From Candidatus Poribacteria bacterium (GTDB taxonomy: Bacteria > Poribacteria > WGA-4E > GCA-2687025), in contig JABGQA010000106.1 of assembly GCA_018644665.1 (NCBI GenBank), positions 1 to 64,000 on the forward strand: a DNA stretch of 64,000 nucleotides. The letters are read 5' to 3'. Each line of letters starts with the position of its first letter. Position 1 is the stretch's first letter. Positions 16,414-28,235 of this stretch are shown one piece after another. Below the pieces are notes generated by a model that saw only the letters and a list, made by a program, of their open reading frames with translations, searched no databases and was not told the origin of the DNA. The position numbers and the translations under genes were made by a program.

Positions 16414-17601
16414 CTAGAACAGCCTGTACCCAAACGTCGCCGCCAGCGCGCGCTGCGACTGGCCGCCGCCACCGATCACCGTGGCGTTGACGCTGAACGT
16501 TAGCGCGTTCTCCACGAAGAACACAAAGGATCCCTGGAGTCGGTGTGTCGCCACGGTATCGTAGCGCCCGGTGGCCACATCAGCGACGCGATCCGCGCGC
16601 ATGACGTGCGAAAGAAGCAGGTCGATCCTGTCGCCCATCTCGTACGACAGGTCGTTCTGGGCGAGAACGCCATACGCATGACCGAAGCTGTCGTCCGTGG
16701 GGCTGGACAACGTCAAGCGCGCGTTCCACTGGGTTCGCCACCCCACGGGCTTGGCCAGACGGCCCGTCACTTCGATGCCACTGAGGGCCTTCGGCACGGC
16801 ATCACTCCGGTACACCTGTCGGCTTGCTCCGGCGCTCAGCTCCCAGCCGAAGAACCGGTCGAATATGCGCTCACGCCCCAGCACCTCGTCCATGCGGAGG
16901 AGCGCCATGGCGTCCAACTTCGGCGGTATGAGCATCCCGGAGTCGCGGATGGAGACTTCCATCGCCGCGTACCAATCCTGGCGGTAAGTCTCGCCGTGCC
17001 TGTCGCGGAACTCACCTTCACGTTGGATCACCTGCGCCAGTTCGATCAGCGTCTCCGCGGGCAGGTCGTCCAGCAGGAGGCCGCTCTCGAGCAACCATTC
17101 CTCCATCCGCACGGCCTTCGCCAACGGCGTTGCGTTGATGAACCGACCGAACCCCACGCCCAGAACAGCCACCGCGTCGATGCGGTCGTCTCCGTCCTCC
17201 GTCGTCTCGTATTGCCGCCGTAGTTCGGAGCCGACAAAAAGGTCGTCCCAGACGAAGGCTCGCGCGCTCTCGTCGGCAAGCACCGACGCAAACGCTTCGG
17301 TCTCCGACAGGTTGGCGGTCGCGTTCAAGTCGACGTTGTACGCGAATGGCAGCGAGTCGTAGAAGTACTTGTAGTTGGCGAACAGATTCCCGCGGTTCTC
17401 TATCCCGCGGCCGCCCAGCCGCTTGTAGTCGTAGTCGAGATTGAGCCGCAGCGACCGCGCCGTGCTGATGGGGACGCGGTAGTCCGTTATCAGGAGGTTC
17501 TGTGCGGCGGCGCCCAAGTCGATGGCGCACAGGAGCACAACCGCTGCCGCCCGTACGATCCACGTCGTGGTCAGGTGTGGGCGCACGAGGAAGCGCATCA
17601 T
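16414..17601 (-). CDS. probable outer-membrane beta-barrel protein
   Basis: The ATG at 17601 overlaps the stop of the DUF3108 gene as ATGA and gives 395 residues; longer upstream reading is not protein-like. An N-terminal signal (about residues 14-33, ending GAAAQ) precedes alternating polar/hydrophobic strands rich in Tyr and Asp (LRLNLDYDYKRLGG, YNVDLNATANLSE), and the C-terminus ends in Phe (ATFGYRLF). These are typical of outer-membrane barrels of the DUF481 kind. The function is unknown. Tight coupling to a DUF3108 protein suggests the pair works together at the cell envelope. Confidence 0.68.
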   Translation of the reverse strand: MMRFLVRPHLTTTWIVRAAAVVLLCAIDLGAAAQNLLITDYRVPISTARSLRLNLDYDYKRLGGRGIENRGNLFANYKYFYDSLPFAYNVDLNATANLSETEAFASVLADESARAFVWDDLFVGSELRRQYETTEDGDDRIDAVAVLGVGFGRFINATPLAKAVRMEEWLLESGLLLDDLPAETLIELAQVIQREGEFRDRHGETYRQDWYAAMEVSIRDSGMLIPPKLDAMALLRMDEVLGRERIFDRFFGWELSAGASRQVYRSDAVPKALSGIEVTGRLAKPVGWRTQWNARLTLSSPTDDSFGHAYGVLAQNDLSYEMGDRIDLLLSHVMRADRVADVATGRYDTVATHRLQGSFVFFVENALTFSVNATVIGGGGQSQRALAATFGYRLF

Positions 17602-18446
17602 GGGGCGCCTCCCTCGTCGTCGACGCGCCACTCGATCAACTCCGTGCGGGCGACATCCGTCACCCCTTCGTCCTCCTGGCGGACCATGCGATGCGGCGGG
17701 GCCTTTTCCACCCAGAAGTAGATCTTGCGCGTGTACAGTCGCCCCTTGATGCCCGTCAACCCGGCGCGGAGCTTGTAGCACGGGAAGTCGCCCGCCGGGA
17801 CGCGCGCTATCTCTTCGCCGACGATCTTGAAGCCTACGCCGACGATGCGATCCATCGTGACGAGCTGGAACTTCACCTCGTCCTCCTCGCCGAACGGGAA
17901 GCCCCTGACGACGTGCGTGATGGCGTTGACATCGTACCGGTTCCGGTCGACCTTCTCCACCCGGTTGCGTCGCGGCCCCGGGAAGACGTAGTTCACGCGG
18001 TCATCCCGGTACAGGAGGCGCCAATCGATACTGGCGTCCTCGTTCCGGCGGGTGATGCTCACCGGCGTCAGGTCGCGGCGGAGGAGGACCATAGTCTTGG
18101 TGTCCGTCGCGATCTCGTAGGCTGGGCCGCGGTCGTGCTGGTTGGTGGCGACGCGGTGCGTCGAGACCTCCTGAGCGCCGTCGCGCAGGAACACGTTGTA
18201 CCGGCTGATCTCGCCGTCAGGGATGCCGGGGTCACGTAGGACCGGTTTGCCTGCGGATGCCGAGGATACGATCGCGAGGCACACGCAGAGAGCGGCCAAG
18301 CCTCGGGAGCCCGTCGGGAGTCGATGGCGGCGCAGTATCGGCCGCGGCCTTGGGTGAAGGCGGAGCGAGACGGGTCGGGGTGGAGGCGCGAAGGTGGCGC
18401 CGGTCATCACGGTACATTCCGCCGCGCCAGCTGACCGCCGCGCCAA
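17598..18446 (-). CDS. DUF3108 domain exported protein
   Basis: Up to 282 residues; the true start may be ATG 18407 (MTGATF) or further in, because a hydrophobic signal (LAALCVCLAIVSSASAG) lies at about residues 50-66. The mature part has a beta-rich lipid-binding-like fold pattern: YEIATDTKTM, DWRLLYRDDRVNYVF, a NAITHVVRGFPF segment and IYFWVEKAPPHRMVRQE near the end, matching DUF3108. Such proteins are predicted periplasmic, with no known biochemical activity. Its stop overlaps the next gene's start, indicating coupled translation. Confidence 0.72.
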   Translation of the reverse strand: MARRSAGAAECTVMTGATFAPPPRPVSLRLHPRPRPILRRHRLPTGSRGLAALCVCLAIVSSASAGKPVLRDPGIPDGEISRYNVFLRDGAQEVSTHRVATNQHDRGPAYEIATDTKTMVLLRRDLTPVSITRRNEDASIDWRLLYRDDRVNYVFPGPRRNRVEKVDRNRYDVNAITHVVRGFPFGEEDEVKFQLVTMDRIVGVGFKIVGEEIARVPAGDFPCYKLRAGLTGIKGRLYTRKIYFWVEKAPPHRMVRQEDEGVTDVARTELIEWRVDDEGGAP

Positions 18447-18480
18447 ATGAGGCCGCCGGGCAGAGGGAAGCGCGGACGTA

Positions 18481-19023
18481 TCATCGAGTCTTCAGCGCGG
18501 CCCACGCGACGGCGGCCTTGCCCTTTGCCTCGACAGGTCTTGGGATCAGCTGATGGAGGCTGTCAAGCACGGACGCCTCGAAGTGCGCCACAGTGCCGAA
18601 GCCAACGATAGTGTTGTGGATCTCTCCGTCGGCATCCACGATGACGTTCGTGGGTATGAACTCCAGTTCGTACAAGTCGGCCACAGCCCCGTCGTCGTCC
18701 AGCAGCACGGGATACGCGACCTTCTGCTGCTCCGCGAACGCTCGCACATTCGCCTCAGCGTCGTTGACCGCGACGCCAAGTATGACCAAGTTCGGTAGAC
18801 GTTGCCCGTGGAGCCGGACTAGCGAGGGCACCTCGCGCTTGCAGTCGGCGCACCACGTGGACCAGAAGTTGAGCAGGATGACCTTGCCCGCGTACTTCGC
18901 CAGGTTGTGCGAGTCGCCGTCCAGATCCTTCAGGAGGAACTCCGCCGCGGGCTCTGCAGCAACGCGGTAAGAGGCGCCGAGCATCGCGATCAGCAGCAGT
19001 GCGAGCGTTACATAGCGTGCCAT
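18481..19023 (-). CDS. TlpA/ResA-like thioredoxin-fold protein
   Basis: A 180-residue exported thiol-disulfide protein. A signal sequence (about 5-23, ending RVAAEPA) is followed by the thioredoxin fold with active site WCADC (residues about 57-61) in FWSTWCADCKREVPSL, and the cis-proline region FIPTNVIVDADGEI. TlpA/ResA proteins reduce disulfides in the periplasm, for instance during cytochrome c maturation. No cytochrome genes are adjacent, so its partner is unknown. It is upstream of the DUF3108 gene in the same orientation. Confidence 0.87.
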   Translation of the reverse strand: MARYVTLALLLIAMLGASYRVAAEPAAEFLLKDLDGDSHNLAKYAGKVILLNFWSTWCADCKREVPSLVRLHGQRLPNLVILGVAVNDAEANVRAFAEQQKVAYPVLLDDDGAVADLYELEFIPTNVIVDADGEIHNTIVGFGTVAHFEASVLDSLHQLIPRPVEAKGKAAVAWAALKTR

Positions 19024-19176
19024 CTACGAGTCCCGGAGGCCGGGTCGTGGCGGCGAGTTCGTCCACTGGCCTAGGATAGGGGTTGGGCGCCCCGCGCAGC
19101 AAGTGGAGCGGGCGTTACTGCCCAGATGCCGTCACGGCTGATATCGACATCGCGTGCCCGCTACGCCTGGCGGCAG

Positions 19177-21080
<1,904 letters not shown>

Positions 21081-21084
21081 CGCA

Positions 21085-21897
21085 TCAGACCTGCCCGTTC
21101 TTCCGAAGCGTCCGTCGGGCGTGGTTGACGATCCACGCAGTCTCCCGGGAGTCCGACTCAGCGAGCCAGCGATCGGTGACCTCTAGCACCCACTCGGCCC
21201 GCGTCTTCGAGGCGTCATTGAGCCAGTTGGCTGTCGCCGTCTGCACGTACCGGCTGGGGTCGGATCGCGCGGGCTGTAGAAGCGGCAAGCCGAGGGACGG
21301 ATCACGCTTCAGGAGTCCGATATGCGGCGTCCACACTCCGCAAGGGCGCGTCGCCTCGATAGCGCACCGGCGGAGGTTGGCGTTGCCATCCGTTGCCCAC
21401 GGCACGAGCAACTCGATTGCGGCCATCGGGTCGGCGGCGATCGTCGGGCGAAGGGCGCCCCACGCTGCTTCGCGGACGGCCATGTTGGGATCCGTCGCGA
21501 ACGGGCGCGCGGTCGCCATGCGCTCCGCGAACGACAACGACGCGTCCGTACGGTGCATGTAGCATGCCCAGGAGCGCACGACGTCCGACGTGTGCGTGGA
21601 CAGCGCCCGCGTTAGGCGTTCTGCGTCGCTCCTCGCGCGCACAGCATCGCCGATGGCGTCCGCGATGCCGAACGTGCGCTGCATCACGCCGTCGGTTGCG
21701 AGACTGTCGGCGAGTGCGCCCAAGCGCTCCGCCTCGTCATGCAGGCCAACATCAGCGCATGCCACGCGAACCAACGCCGCGAGGTCGACGGCCAGCCACT
21801 CGACCAGCGTGCGGGTCTCTTCGCGGCCGCTGTTGAGGCGTGGCAGCAACGCAGGCGGAATGTCTGACCGCCGGGAGTAGCCCGTCCGCGCCGTCAC
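21085..21897 (-). CDS. DNA alkylation repair (AlkD/HEAT-like) protein
   Basis: A GTG start at 21897, overlapping the ftsX stop as GTGA, gives 270 residues; upstream in-frame sequence is arginine-rich and non-coding in character. The protein is all-helical with HEAT-like repeats and motifs such as WACYMHRTDASLSF, FATDPNMAVREAAWGALRP and NANLRRCAIEATRPCGVW that recall AlkC/AlkD-type base-excision proteins removing alkylated purines without base flipping. Placement between ftsX and bioF is unusual. The family call is moderately strong; the activity is inferred. Confidence 0.72.
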   Translation of the reverse strand: MTARTGYSRRSDIPPALLPRLNSGREETRTLVEWLAVDLAALVRVACADVGLHDEAERLGALADSLATDGVMQRTFGIADAIGDAVRARSDAERLTRALSTHTSDVVRSWACYMHRTDASLSFAERMATARPFATDPNMAVREAAWGALRPTIAADPMAAIELLVPWATDGNANLRRCAIEATRPCGVWTPHIGLLKRDPSLGLPLLQPARSDPSRYVQTATANWLNDASKTRAEWVLEVTDRWLAESDSRETAWIVNHARRTLRKNGQV

Positions 21898-22748
21898 GTC
21901 ACCGCTCGGAGTCGGCGACGCATGGGCATCATGCCGCCCGCCATGCCGATCAGGGTCGCGCCGCCAACGATGGACGCCGCGGCGATCGGTTCCAGGAAGC
22001 TCTGGACGCCCGCGAGGCTGCCGAGATTGCGGAAGAGCGCGTAGAGGAGCCCCAACCCGACGGCGCTGCCGAGGAGGCCCTCGATGCACCCCTGCAGCAG
22101 CAGCGGCACGCGGATGAACCCATAGGTGGCGCCCACGAGACGCAGTATGTTCAGCTCGTCGCGTCTTGCGTAGATCGTCAGCATGATGGAGAAGGAAATC
22201 ACGACCACCGAGATGACGATTACGAGCGCCCCCAGCAGCATCACTGTGTTCTTGACGCGACCGATCGCGCGGATGCTGTCCGCCTCAAAGGTCACGCTCT
22301 CGACGCCGGGGAGCGCGCGCAGCGCCTGACTCAGGGCGCCGAGTGCGCTCGGCTCGCGACCTTCCGCGGCCGCCCAGACCTCGATCGAACGGGGCAGCGG
22401 GTTGTCTCGCCCGAACCCCTCGAGAAGCACCGCAGAATGCTCGCCGAACAACTCCCGACTGCGGGCCAACGCTTCCGCCTTCGACACGACCTGCGTCGAC
22501 GTGACGGCGGCGAGGCCGTCGATCTCGGCGGCCATCGCGCGAACCTCGTCGTCGGTCTGCGCATCGTCGGGGAAGACTACGACGACCGGGCGATCTTCCA
22601 TCCGGGCCAACTCGAAGTGCACGGCCGCTCGGACGAGGTAGAGAACGCCGAAGAGTATCGTGGTGAGGGCCACGATGAAGATAGCGAGCAGGCTGACAAT
22701 GCCGCCATGGCGCACATTCAGAACCGCCTCGCTGACGATGTACCTCAT
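21894..22748 (-). CDS. ftsX: cell-division ABC permease FtsX
   Basis: Inner-membrane subunit of FtsEX, which couples ATP hydrolysis by FtsE to activation of peptidoglycan hydrolases at the septum. The 284-residue protein has one N-terminal helix (about 18-45), a periplasmic domain, and three C-terminal helices (about 170-200, 225-250, 255-280), the standard FtsX topology. Key segments include VVFPDDAQTDDEVRAM in the extracellular domain, and LNILRLVGATYGFIRVPLLLQG, the permease coupling motif. The start overlaps ftsE by ATGA. Confidence 0.9.
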   Translation of the reverse strand: MRYIVSEAVLNVRHGGIVSLLAIFIVALTTILFGVLYLVRAAVHFELARMEDRPVVVVFPDDAQTDDEVRAMAAEIDGLAAVTSTQVVSKAEALARSRELFGEHSAVLLEGFGRDNPLPRSIEVWAAAEGREPSALGALSQALRALPGVESVTFEADSIRAIGRVKNTVMLLGALVIVISVVVISFSIMLTIYARRDELNILRLVGATYGFIRVPLLLQGCIEGLLGSAVGLGLLYALFRNLGSLAGVQSFLEPIAAASIVGGATLIGMAGGMMPMRRRLRAVT

Positions 22749-23527
22749 CGGACGCCCTCGCGCACCTTGCGATCCTCGATGCGTAGCACGCGTTTCCCGC
22801 GCTCCACGGCGGTCGCGGTGTCGTGCGTCGCTATGACCACCGTCGTACCGCGCAAATTGAAGCCCTCGAACAGATCCAGGATTGCCACGGACAGGTGCGG
22901 GTCGAGGTTGCCCGTCGGCTCGTCGGCCAGGAGGATCATGGGGTTGCCGACCATCGCCCGCGCGATTGCGACCCGCTGTTGCTCGCCACCCGATATCTCC
23001 GCCGGGTAGGCGTTGCGTCGATGCGTGAGTCCTACGCGAGGGAGGATGTGGTCGACCCGTTCGCGCATCTGCTTGCGCGAGCAGCCCGTGACACGAAGCG
23101 CCAGCCCGATGTTGTCGAATACCGTGCGCCGCGGAAGCAGCTTGAAGTCCTGGAACACGAAGCCGACTTGCCGCCGGAAGTGTGCGAGACCGCGTCCCCG
23201 CAGACGACGGAGGCTCTGCCCCGCCACGACGACGGACCCTTCCGTCGGCAGCACGTCGCGGAACAGCAACCGGAGCAGAGATGTCTTCCCCGACCCGCTG
23301 GCGCCCAACACGAACGTGAGGTCCCCGGAATGGATCGTGAACCGCGCCTTGTCGAGCACCGGGTCGTGCCGACCGTAGCGCACGGTCACATCCGATGCGT
23401 CGATCATCGGTAGCTTCGGCTCGGGAGGGGGATACATGCGCTCGTCTATGGCCCGCAGGACGGTGGTGTCCTCAAACACGCGCCCGACCTCGGAAGCCGT
23501 TCGGGCAGGACGTGATGGGGCCTTCAT
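22745..23527 (-). CDS. ftsE: cell-division ABC ATPase FtsE with N-terminal extension
   Basis: ATPase partner of FtsX at the division site. The ATG at 23527 has GGGAG five bases upstream and gives 260 residues. The ABC domain begins around residue 41 (MIDASDVTVRYG), so there is an extra N-terminal arm of about 40 residues (ASEVGRVFEDTTVLRAIDER and a PPPEP stretch) that is unusual for FtsE. Walker A is GASGSGKTS at about 75-83, the Q loop is in FVFQDFKLLP, the signature is ISGGEQQR, Walker B is ILLADEPTGNLD, and the H-switch is ATHD. It heads an operon of five overlapping or nearly touching genes. Confidence 0.9.
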   Translation of the reverse strand: MKAPSRPARTASEVGRVFEDTTVLRAIDERMYPPPEPKLPMIDASDVTVRYGRHDPVLDKARFTIHSGDLTFVLGASGSGKTSLLRLLFRDVLPTEGSVVVAGQSLRRLRGRGLAHFRRQVGFVFQDFKLLPRRTVFDNIGLALRVTGCSRKQMRERVDHILPRVGLTHRRNAYPAEISGGEQQRVAIARAMVGNPMILLADEPTGNLDPHLSVAILDLFEGFNLRGTTVVIATHDTATAVERGKRVLRIEDRKVREGVR

Positions 23528-23707
23528 GCCGGCTCCCACGCAGTGGGGGTGCGTGCGATGTCGATGCCCGGCAAGCCCCGAACGCGGGATGACCTGCGGG
23601 ACGACGACCGGCCCGACGCGTCCTCGTCACCGAATTCCATGCGTTGCTCCGTGCCGAGATGGGCGTGCAAGAGGGGAGTTCGATTGTGATGTCGGCCGTT
23701 CGGCGTG

Positions 23708-24883
23708 TCAAGGTTTGGCTGTCGCGGCCTGCGGCGCCCCGTAACCGGTCAACTCGACGTAGCCGTGGCCCGACAGCGGGGCGCCGCCCCGGTTGCCCGT
23801 TGCGCACACCGCGCCCTCCCAGTAGCGGAACGACAGGTTCATCTCCTGGTCCTTGACGAGCGGCGCGAGATCCAGCGAGATGCCCTCGCGCGCCAGCGAA
23901 AGCCGCCACCCAGACGGGTATATGGCGCCATCTCTCGGGCTCTTCCACGACCCGACCGCGTTGATCTCGATGGCGGCGCCGTCGACAGCTCTCGCTGACC
24001 CTCCGGCGTCCACATATGTGCCGGTAACGTAGGACGCGCCCGGCCCGTCTGCGTGACGCATTCGGAAGCACATCAGCTCTGCGCCGTCGTTGAGTTGGAC
24101 AGAGAACCAATCCCAGCCGACATGCTGGGCATCCAGCACGGACGTGCTCCATTCACGATCGATCCAGCTACTGCCCGTCACCGCGTGGCGACTCCCGTTA
24201 ACGTCGATCTCCCCGCTCGTGTTCACGCGCGTGATCGAGTAGTAGTAGGAAGCCGCACTGCCGTCGGTCGTCTTCACGCTAAGGCCGTCGTCGCCGTGAC
24301 GGACGATGTGTTTCGGCCGGTCGAGCACGAGGTCCATGCTGACGCCTTCGTCGCCCGCTCGGAGCCGCATGGGGAAGGTCGGCGCGCCGGTGGATTCCGC
24401 GGACCAGCCGTCTACCCACACGCGGAACGGCTCACCGACAGCCCCGGCCAGGCCCACGGCAGCGCGGCTCAGCCGCTCGGCGCTCTCGTGCGTGCCGGCC
24501 GCACCATCGGTGATCGCGAAGTGTGCCATGTACACCTGGTTGGCTGCCCATGCCGACGCCCGATCCGCGGTCACGGGAGCCAACGCGCGGCGGAAGAACG
24601 TCAGTTGGTACCCGAAACGACGGCCGGCTTCCGACTCAATATGGCCGGTGAAGTACCACCACTCGATCCGGTAGGTCGGATGCGGGCCGTGGTCGCGGGG
24701 AAACTCGAATGCGATCGGAGATTCAGCGCGCGCAAAGCCTTCGACGCCGTCGGACGCGAGGAACGCCTGGAGCGACAACGGGGCGCGGTCGGGCAGCGGG
24801 TCGGCCCGGCTGCGCGCGTAGAGCGCGGCCCCGACGGCGGCCACTACGGCCGCGAGGAGCGAAGCAAAGACGCGATATCGCAC
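23708..24883 (-). CDS. AttH/CrtC-like lipocalin-domain exported protein
   Basis: The GTG at 24883 (GGAG five bases upstream) gives 391 residues with an N-terminal signal or anchor (FASLLAAVVAAVGAALYA). The rest matches the AttH-like 'predicted secreted hydrolase' family, which has two lipocalin-type beta domains: RIEWWYFTGHIE, GYQLTFFRRAL, SSWIDREWSTSVL and GWDWFSVQLNDGAELM. Members include carotenoid 1,2-hydratase (CrtC) and AttH of Agrobacterium. It follows, and overlaps, the ABC permease gene, just as AttH accompanies AttEFG. It is therefore likely a periplasmic partner of a lipid-related exporter; hydratase activity is not implied. Confidence 0.82.
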   Translation of the reverse strand: MRYRVFASLLAAVVAAVGAALYARSRADPLPDRAPLSLQAFLASDGVEGFARAESPIAFEFPRDHGPHPTYRIEWWYFTGHIESEAGRRFGYQLTFFRRALAPVTADRASAWAANQVYMAHFAITDGAAGTHESAERLSRAAVGLAGAVGEPFRVWVDGWSAESTGAPTFPMRLRAGDEGVSMDLVLDRPKHIVRHGDDGLSVKTTDGSAASYYYSITRVNTSGEIDVNGSRHAVTGSSWIDREWSTSVLDAQHVGWDWFSVQLNDGAELMCFRMRHADGPGASYVTGTYVDAGGSARAVDGAAIEINAVGSWKSPRDGAIYPSGWRLSLAREGISLDLAPLVKDQEMNLSFRYWEGAVCATGNRGGAPLSGHGYVELTGYGAPQAATAKP

Positions 24884-24885
24884 AC

Positions 24886-27407
24886 TCACTCCTCTCTGAG
24901 CGCGGCCGCGGGCGTCGCGCGGGCCAGACGCGCCGCCGGGTACAGACCGGCGAGGACCGCGGCGACGACGGCGATCAGTACGCCGCGCGCGAACGCATCT
25001 GCGCCGAGTGTCAGGTCGATCGTCCATCCGAACGACCGTCGGTTGATGACGTAGACCATCACGGCGGCCAGCACCGATCCGACCGGCACGGCGAAGATGC
25101 CCGCCGCGAGACCCATGAAGCCCGTCTGCGCGACGACGACGCGGAACACCTGAGCCGGCGTGGCGCCGATGGCGCGGAGGACCGCGTACTCCCTGCGCTT
25201 CTCGATCTGTAGTGACATGAGGGCAGCGAACACGCCGACGAACGCGACGGCTCCCGTCAGCAGGCGGAGCACGCCGGTGATCGCGAACGTGCGGTCGAAC
25301 ACGGCGACGGCCGCGTCGCGTAGAGCGCGGTTCGTCCGCGCGTGGACATCCACGTCGAACGCCGCGGCGCGCTTCCGCACCGTCGCCGTGACGGCTCCCG
25401 CAATTTCAGGCTCCGTCACGTACACGCCCAGGGACGTGACGCTCCGGTCCGTCCAGTCCGCGTCGAATCCGCTGCGCGAGATGGTCACTTCTCCCTCGGT
25501 CGACCCATAGTCGTAGTAGACGCCCAGAACGCGGTAGTCCTTGAGGCCGCCCTCGGTTAAGAGCGACACGACTCCGCCCGTGTCCAGGCGCCGCTTGTAC
25601 GCCAACGGCTCCGACACGAGGACCCCCGCCCCCGACTCGAAGGCCGACCACACGCCGTCGGGCTCCGCCCCGCGGAAGCTGTACGCCTCTCGTCCACGCG
25701 CATCGATCCGCACTACGACCAACGCGACGGCGCCGGTCCGCGAACGCGCGTCCACGCGCCTGTACGTGCTGACGTACGCCACGCTCGGATCAGACTCGAT
25801 CTCCTCAATGAACTCGACGGGAATCGGGCGGCCGTCCCGGCCGGTCGACGCGTAGACATCCGCGCGGAGCGTTGCGGAGAGCCAGCTCATCACGGTCCCG
25901 CGCATGCTGCGGATCATGGCATCGACGGCCACCGTAACGGCGACCGCGGCCATCAGCGCCGCCAACGCCGTGCCGGTTCGGCTCAGCGAGTCGCTGACCC
26001 CGCCTATGGCGACGCGCCCAAGCGTTCCCGCGATCCATCCCGCAGCCGGCTTGCACGCGCGGGCCACGACCCACACGGACAACGGCACGAGCAGCGACAG
26101 GCCGATCAGGAGGGCGAAGAGCCCGGCGAAGCCCAAGAGCAAGTCACCGTTGGGGATACCGAGGAGGCCGGCTCCGGCGATCGCGACCCCCGCGCCCGCC
26201 AACGCCACGCGACGCGCGCCACGCAACGACGCCCTCTCGACCGTCGACCGGCGGAGCGCGTCGCCCGGGGGGGTCGCGGTAGCTGCGCGTACGGACGGCA
26301 GGGCCGCCAGGATCGCGCCGCCGACCCCTAGCGCCACTCCCTTGGCGATCGTGAGGCCGCTGAACGCCATCGACCGGACGGTGACGACGAAGTACAGGTC
26401 CGAGATGGTGCGCGTCACCAGGTGGACCAGTCCCCGCCCGACGAGCGACCCCAACACCAGCCCGAGCGCCGTTCCCGCGAGGCCGATCAAGGCGGCCTCA
26501 ACCACGAGCGCGACGCGCAGTTCCCGCGGCGTCACGCCGAGCACCCGCAACGTGCCCATAAGGTGGCGGCGCCGCACGACCGAGAACGACACCGCGCTAT
26601 GCACCAGGAACATCCCGAAAACGAGCGCAAGCAAGCTCATCGCGGTCAGGTTGACGCGGAACGCCCGCGTCATGGCGTCGAGCGTGTCCGCGCGTTCCGA
26701 CGCCGGCACGATCGTCGCGGAAGGGGGCAGCAGCGCCCCGAGCCTGACGATGTCCGGGTCGGACATGGCGACGACATCGATCCGCGTCAGGCGCCCGAGG
26801 GTCCCAAGGGCCTCCTGAGCGGTGGCGATATCGGCGACAAGCAGGTCCGCCAGGGCGTCCCGGCGCGTCGCCGACTCTGTCGCGAGCACGTCAGCAGCGA
26901 CCAGCCGATACTCGCCGGCCGACGTCCGCACGGTGAACGCGTCGCCACGGCTGACCCCGAGTCGCGCCGCGAGGTCGTCTGACAGCGCGACGGCGCCTGG
27001 GGTGGTCAGGAGAAGCCGCTCGCCGCCCGGGCGCCTGGCCGCGGAAAGGCCGGATGCGCTGCCGGCGAACGGGTCGATCCCAAGCAGTCGTAAGCGCACG
27101 CCGGAGTCGGTGGTGACGGAGCCTTCGACTACCGGCGCGACGCCGCGTAGGCCGTGTTCGACGCGAAGCTCAGCGTAGAACTCCTCGGGCAACCCGTCGC
27201 CCGCGGACACGATGCGGCGCCCAGCCGCGCCCGACATCGCCGACGCCGACAGGCGCATGGCGCGGCGGGCGCTCTCGTTCGCAAGGTCGACGGCCATCAC
27301 TACGGCGACGGCGAGCGCCACCCCCACCACGCACAGCGGCGCGAGGAGACGCTGCGTTCTGGAGCCGCCCTTCTGCCCGCCAATGAGCCCGCGCAACACC
27401 AGCGGGC

Positions 27408-27411
<4 letters not shown>
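24886..27411 (-). CDS. double-FtsX-domain ABC transporter permease (LolE/MacB/AttFG type)
   Basis: An 841-residue inner-membrane permease. An N-terminal helix (LLAPLCVVGVALAVAVVMAV), a large periplasmic domain, a first FtsX core (about residues 250-380), a central hydrophobic stretch (about 400-470), another periplasmic domain, and a second FtsX core at the C-terminus (RREYAVLRAIGATPAQVFRVV with the coupling helix) reproduce the eight-plus-helix fused permease architecture. Such systems extract or move lipids or lipoproteins rather than importing solutes. The ATG overlaps the ATPase stop by four bases, and its stop overlaps the AttH-like start region. Confidence 0.85.
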
Positions 27412-28109
<698 letters not shown>

Positions 28110-28185
28110 GCTGCTGGGCGCCTAAGTGTGCGTGGCATTGTACGCGCGCCGGCTCTGGATCGCCAAACCGCGCGACTGCCCGTGC

Positions 28186-28191
28186 TACAAT
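28186..28191 (+). promoter_or_regulatory. candidate -10 hexamer for the ABC-F gene
   Basis: TACAAT differs from the sigma-70 consensus at one position and lies about 45 bases before the ABC-F start, leaving room for a leader with the AGGAGAAGGGAG ribosome site. No good -35 element stands 16-18 bases upstream, so support is weak. Confidence 0.25.
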
Positions 28192-28235
28192 CCGTGTGCA
28201 TCCGGCGAGGGTAGTAGGAGAAGGGAGCCGCCCAC

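Noticed and set aside
18232..18553. Small frames between the DUF3108 and TlpA-like genes
   Set aside because: They lie antisense to the N-terminus of the DUF3108 frame and have no ribosome sites or conserved features.
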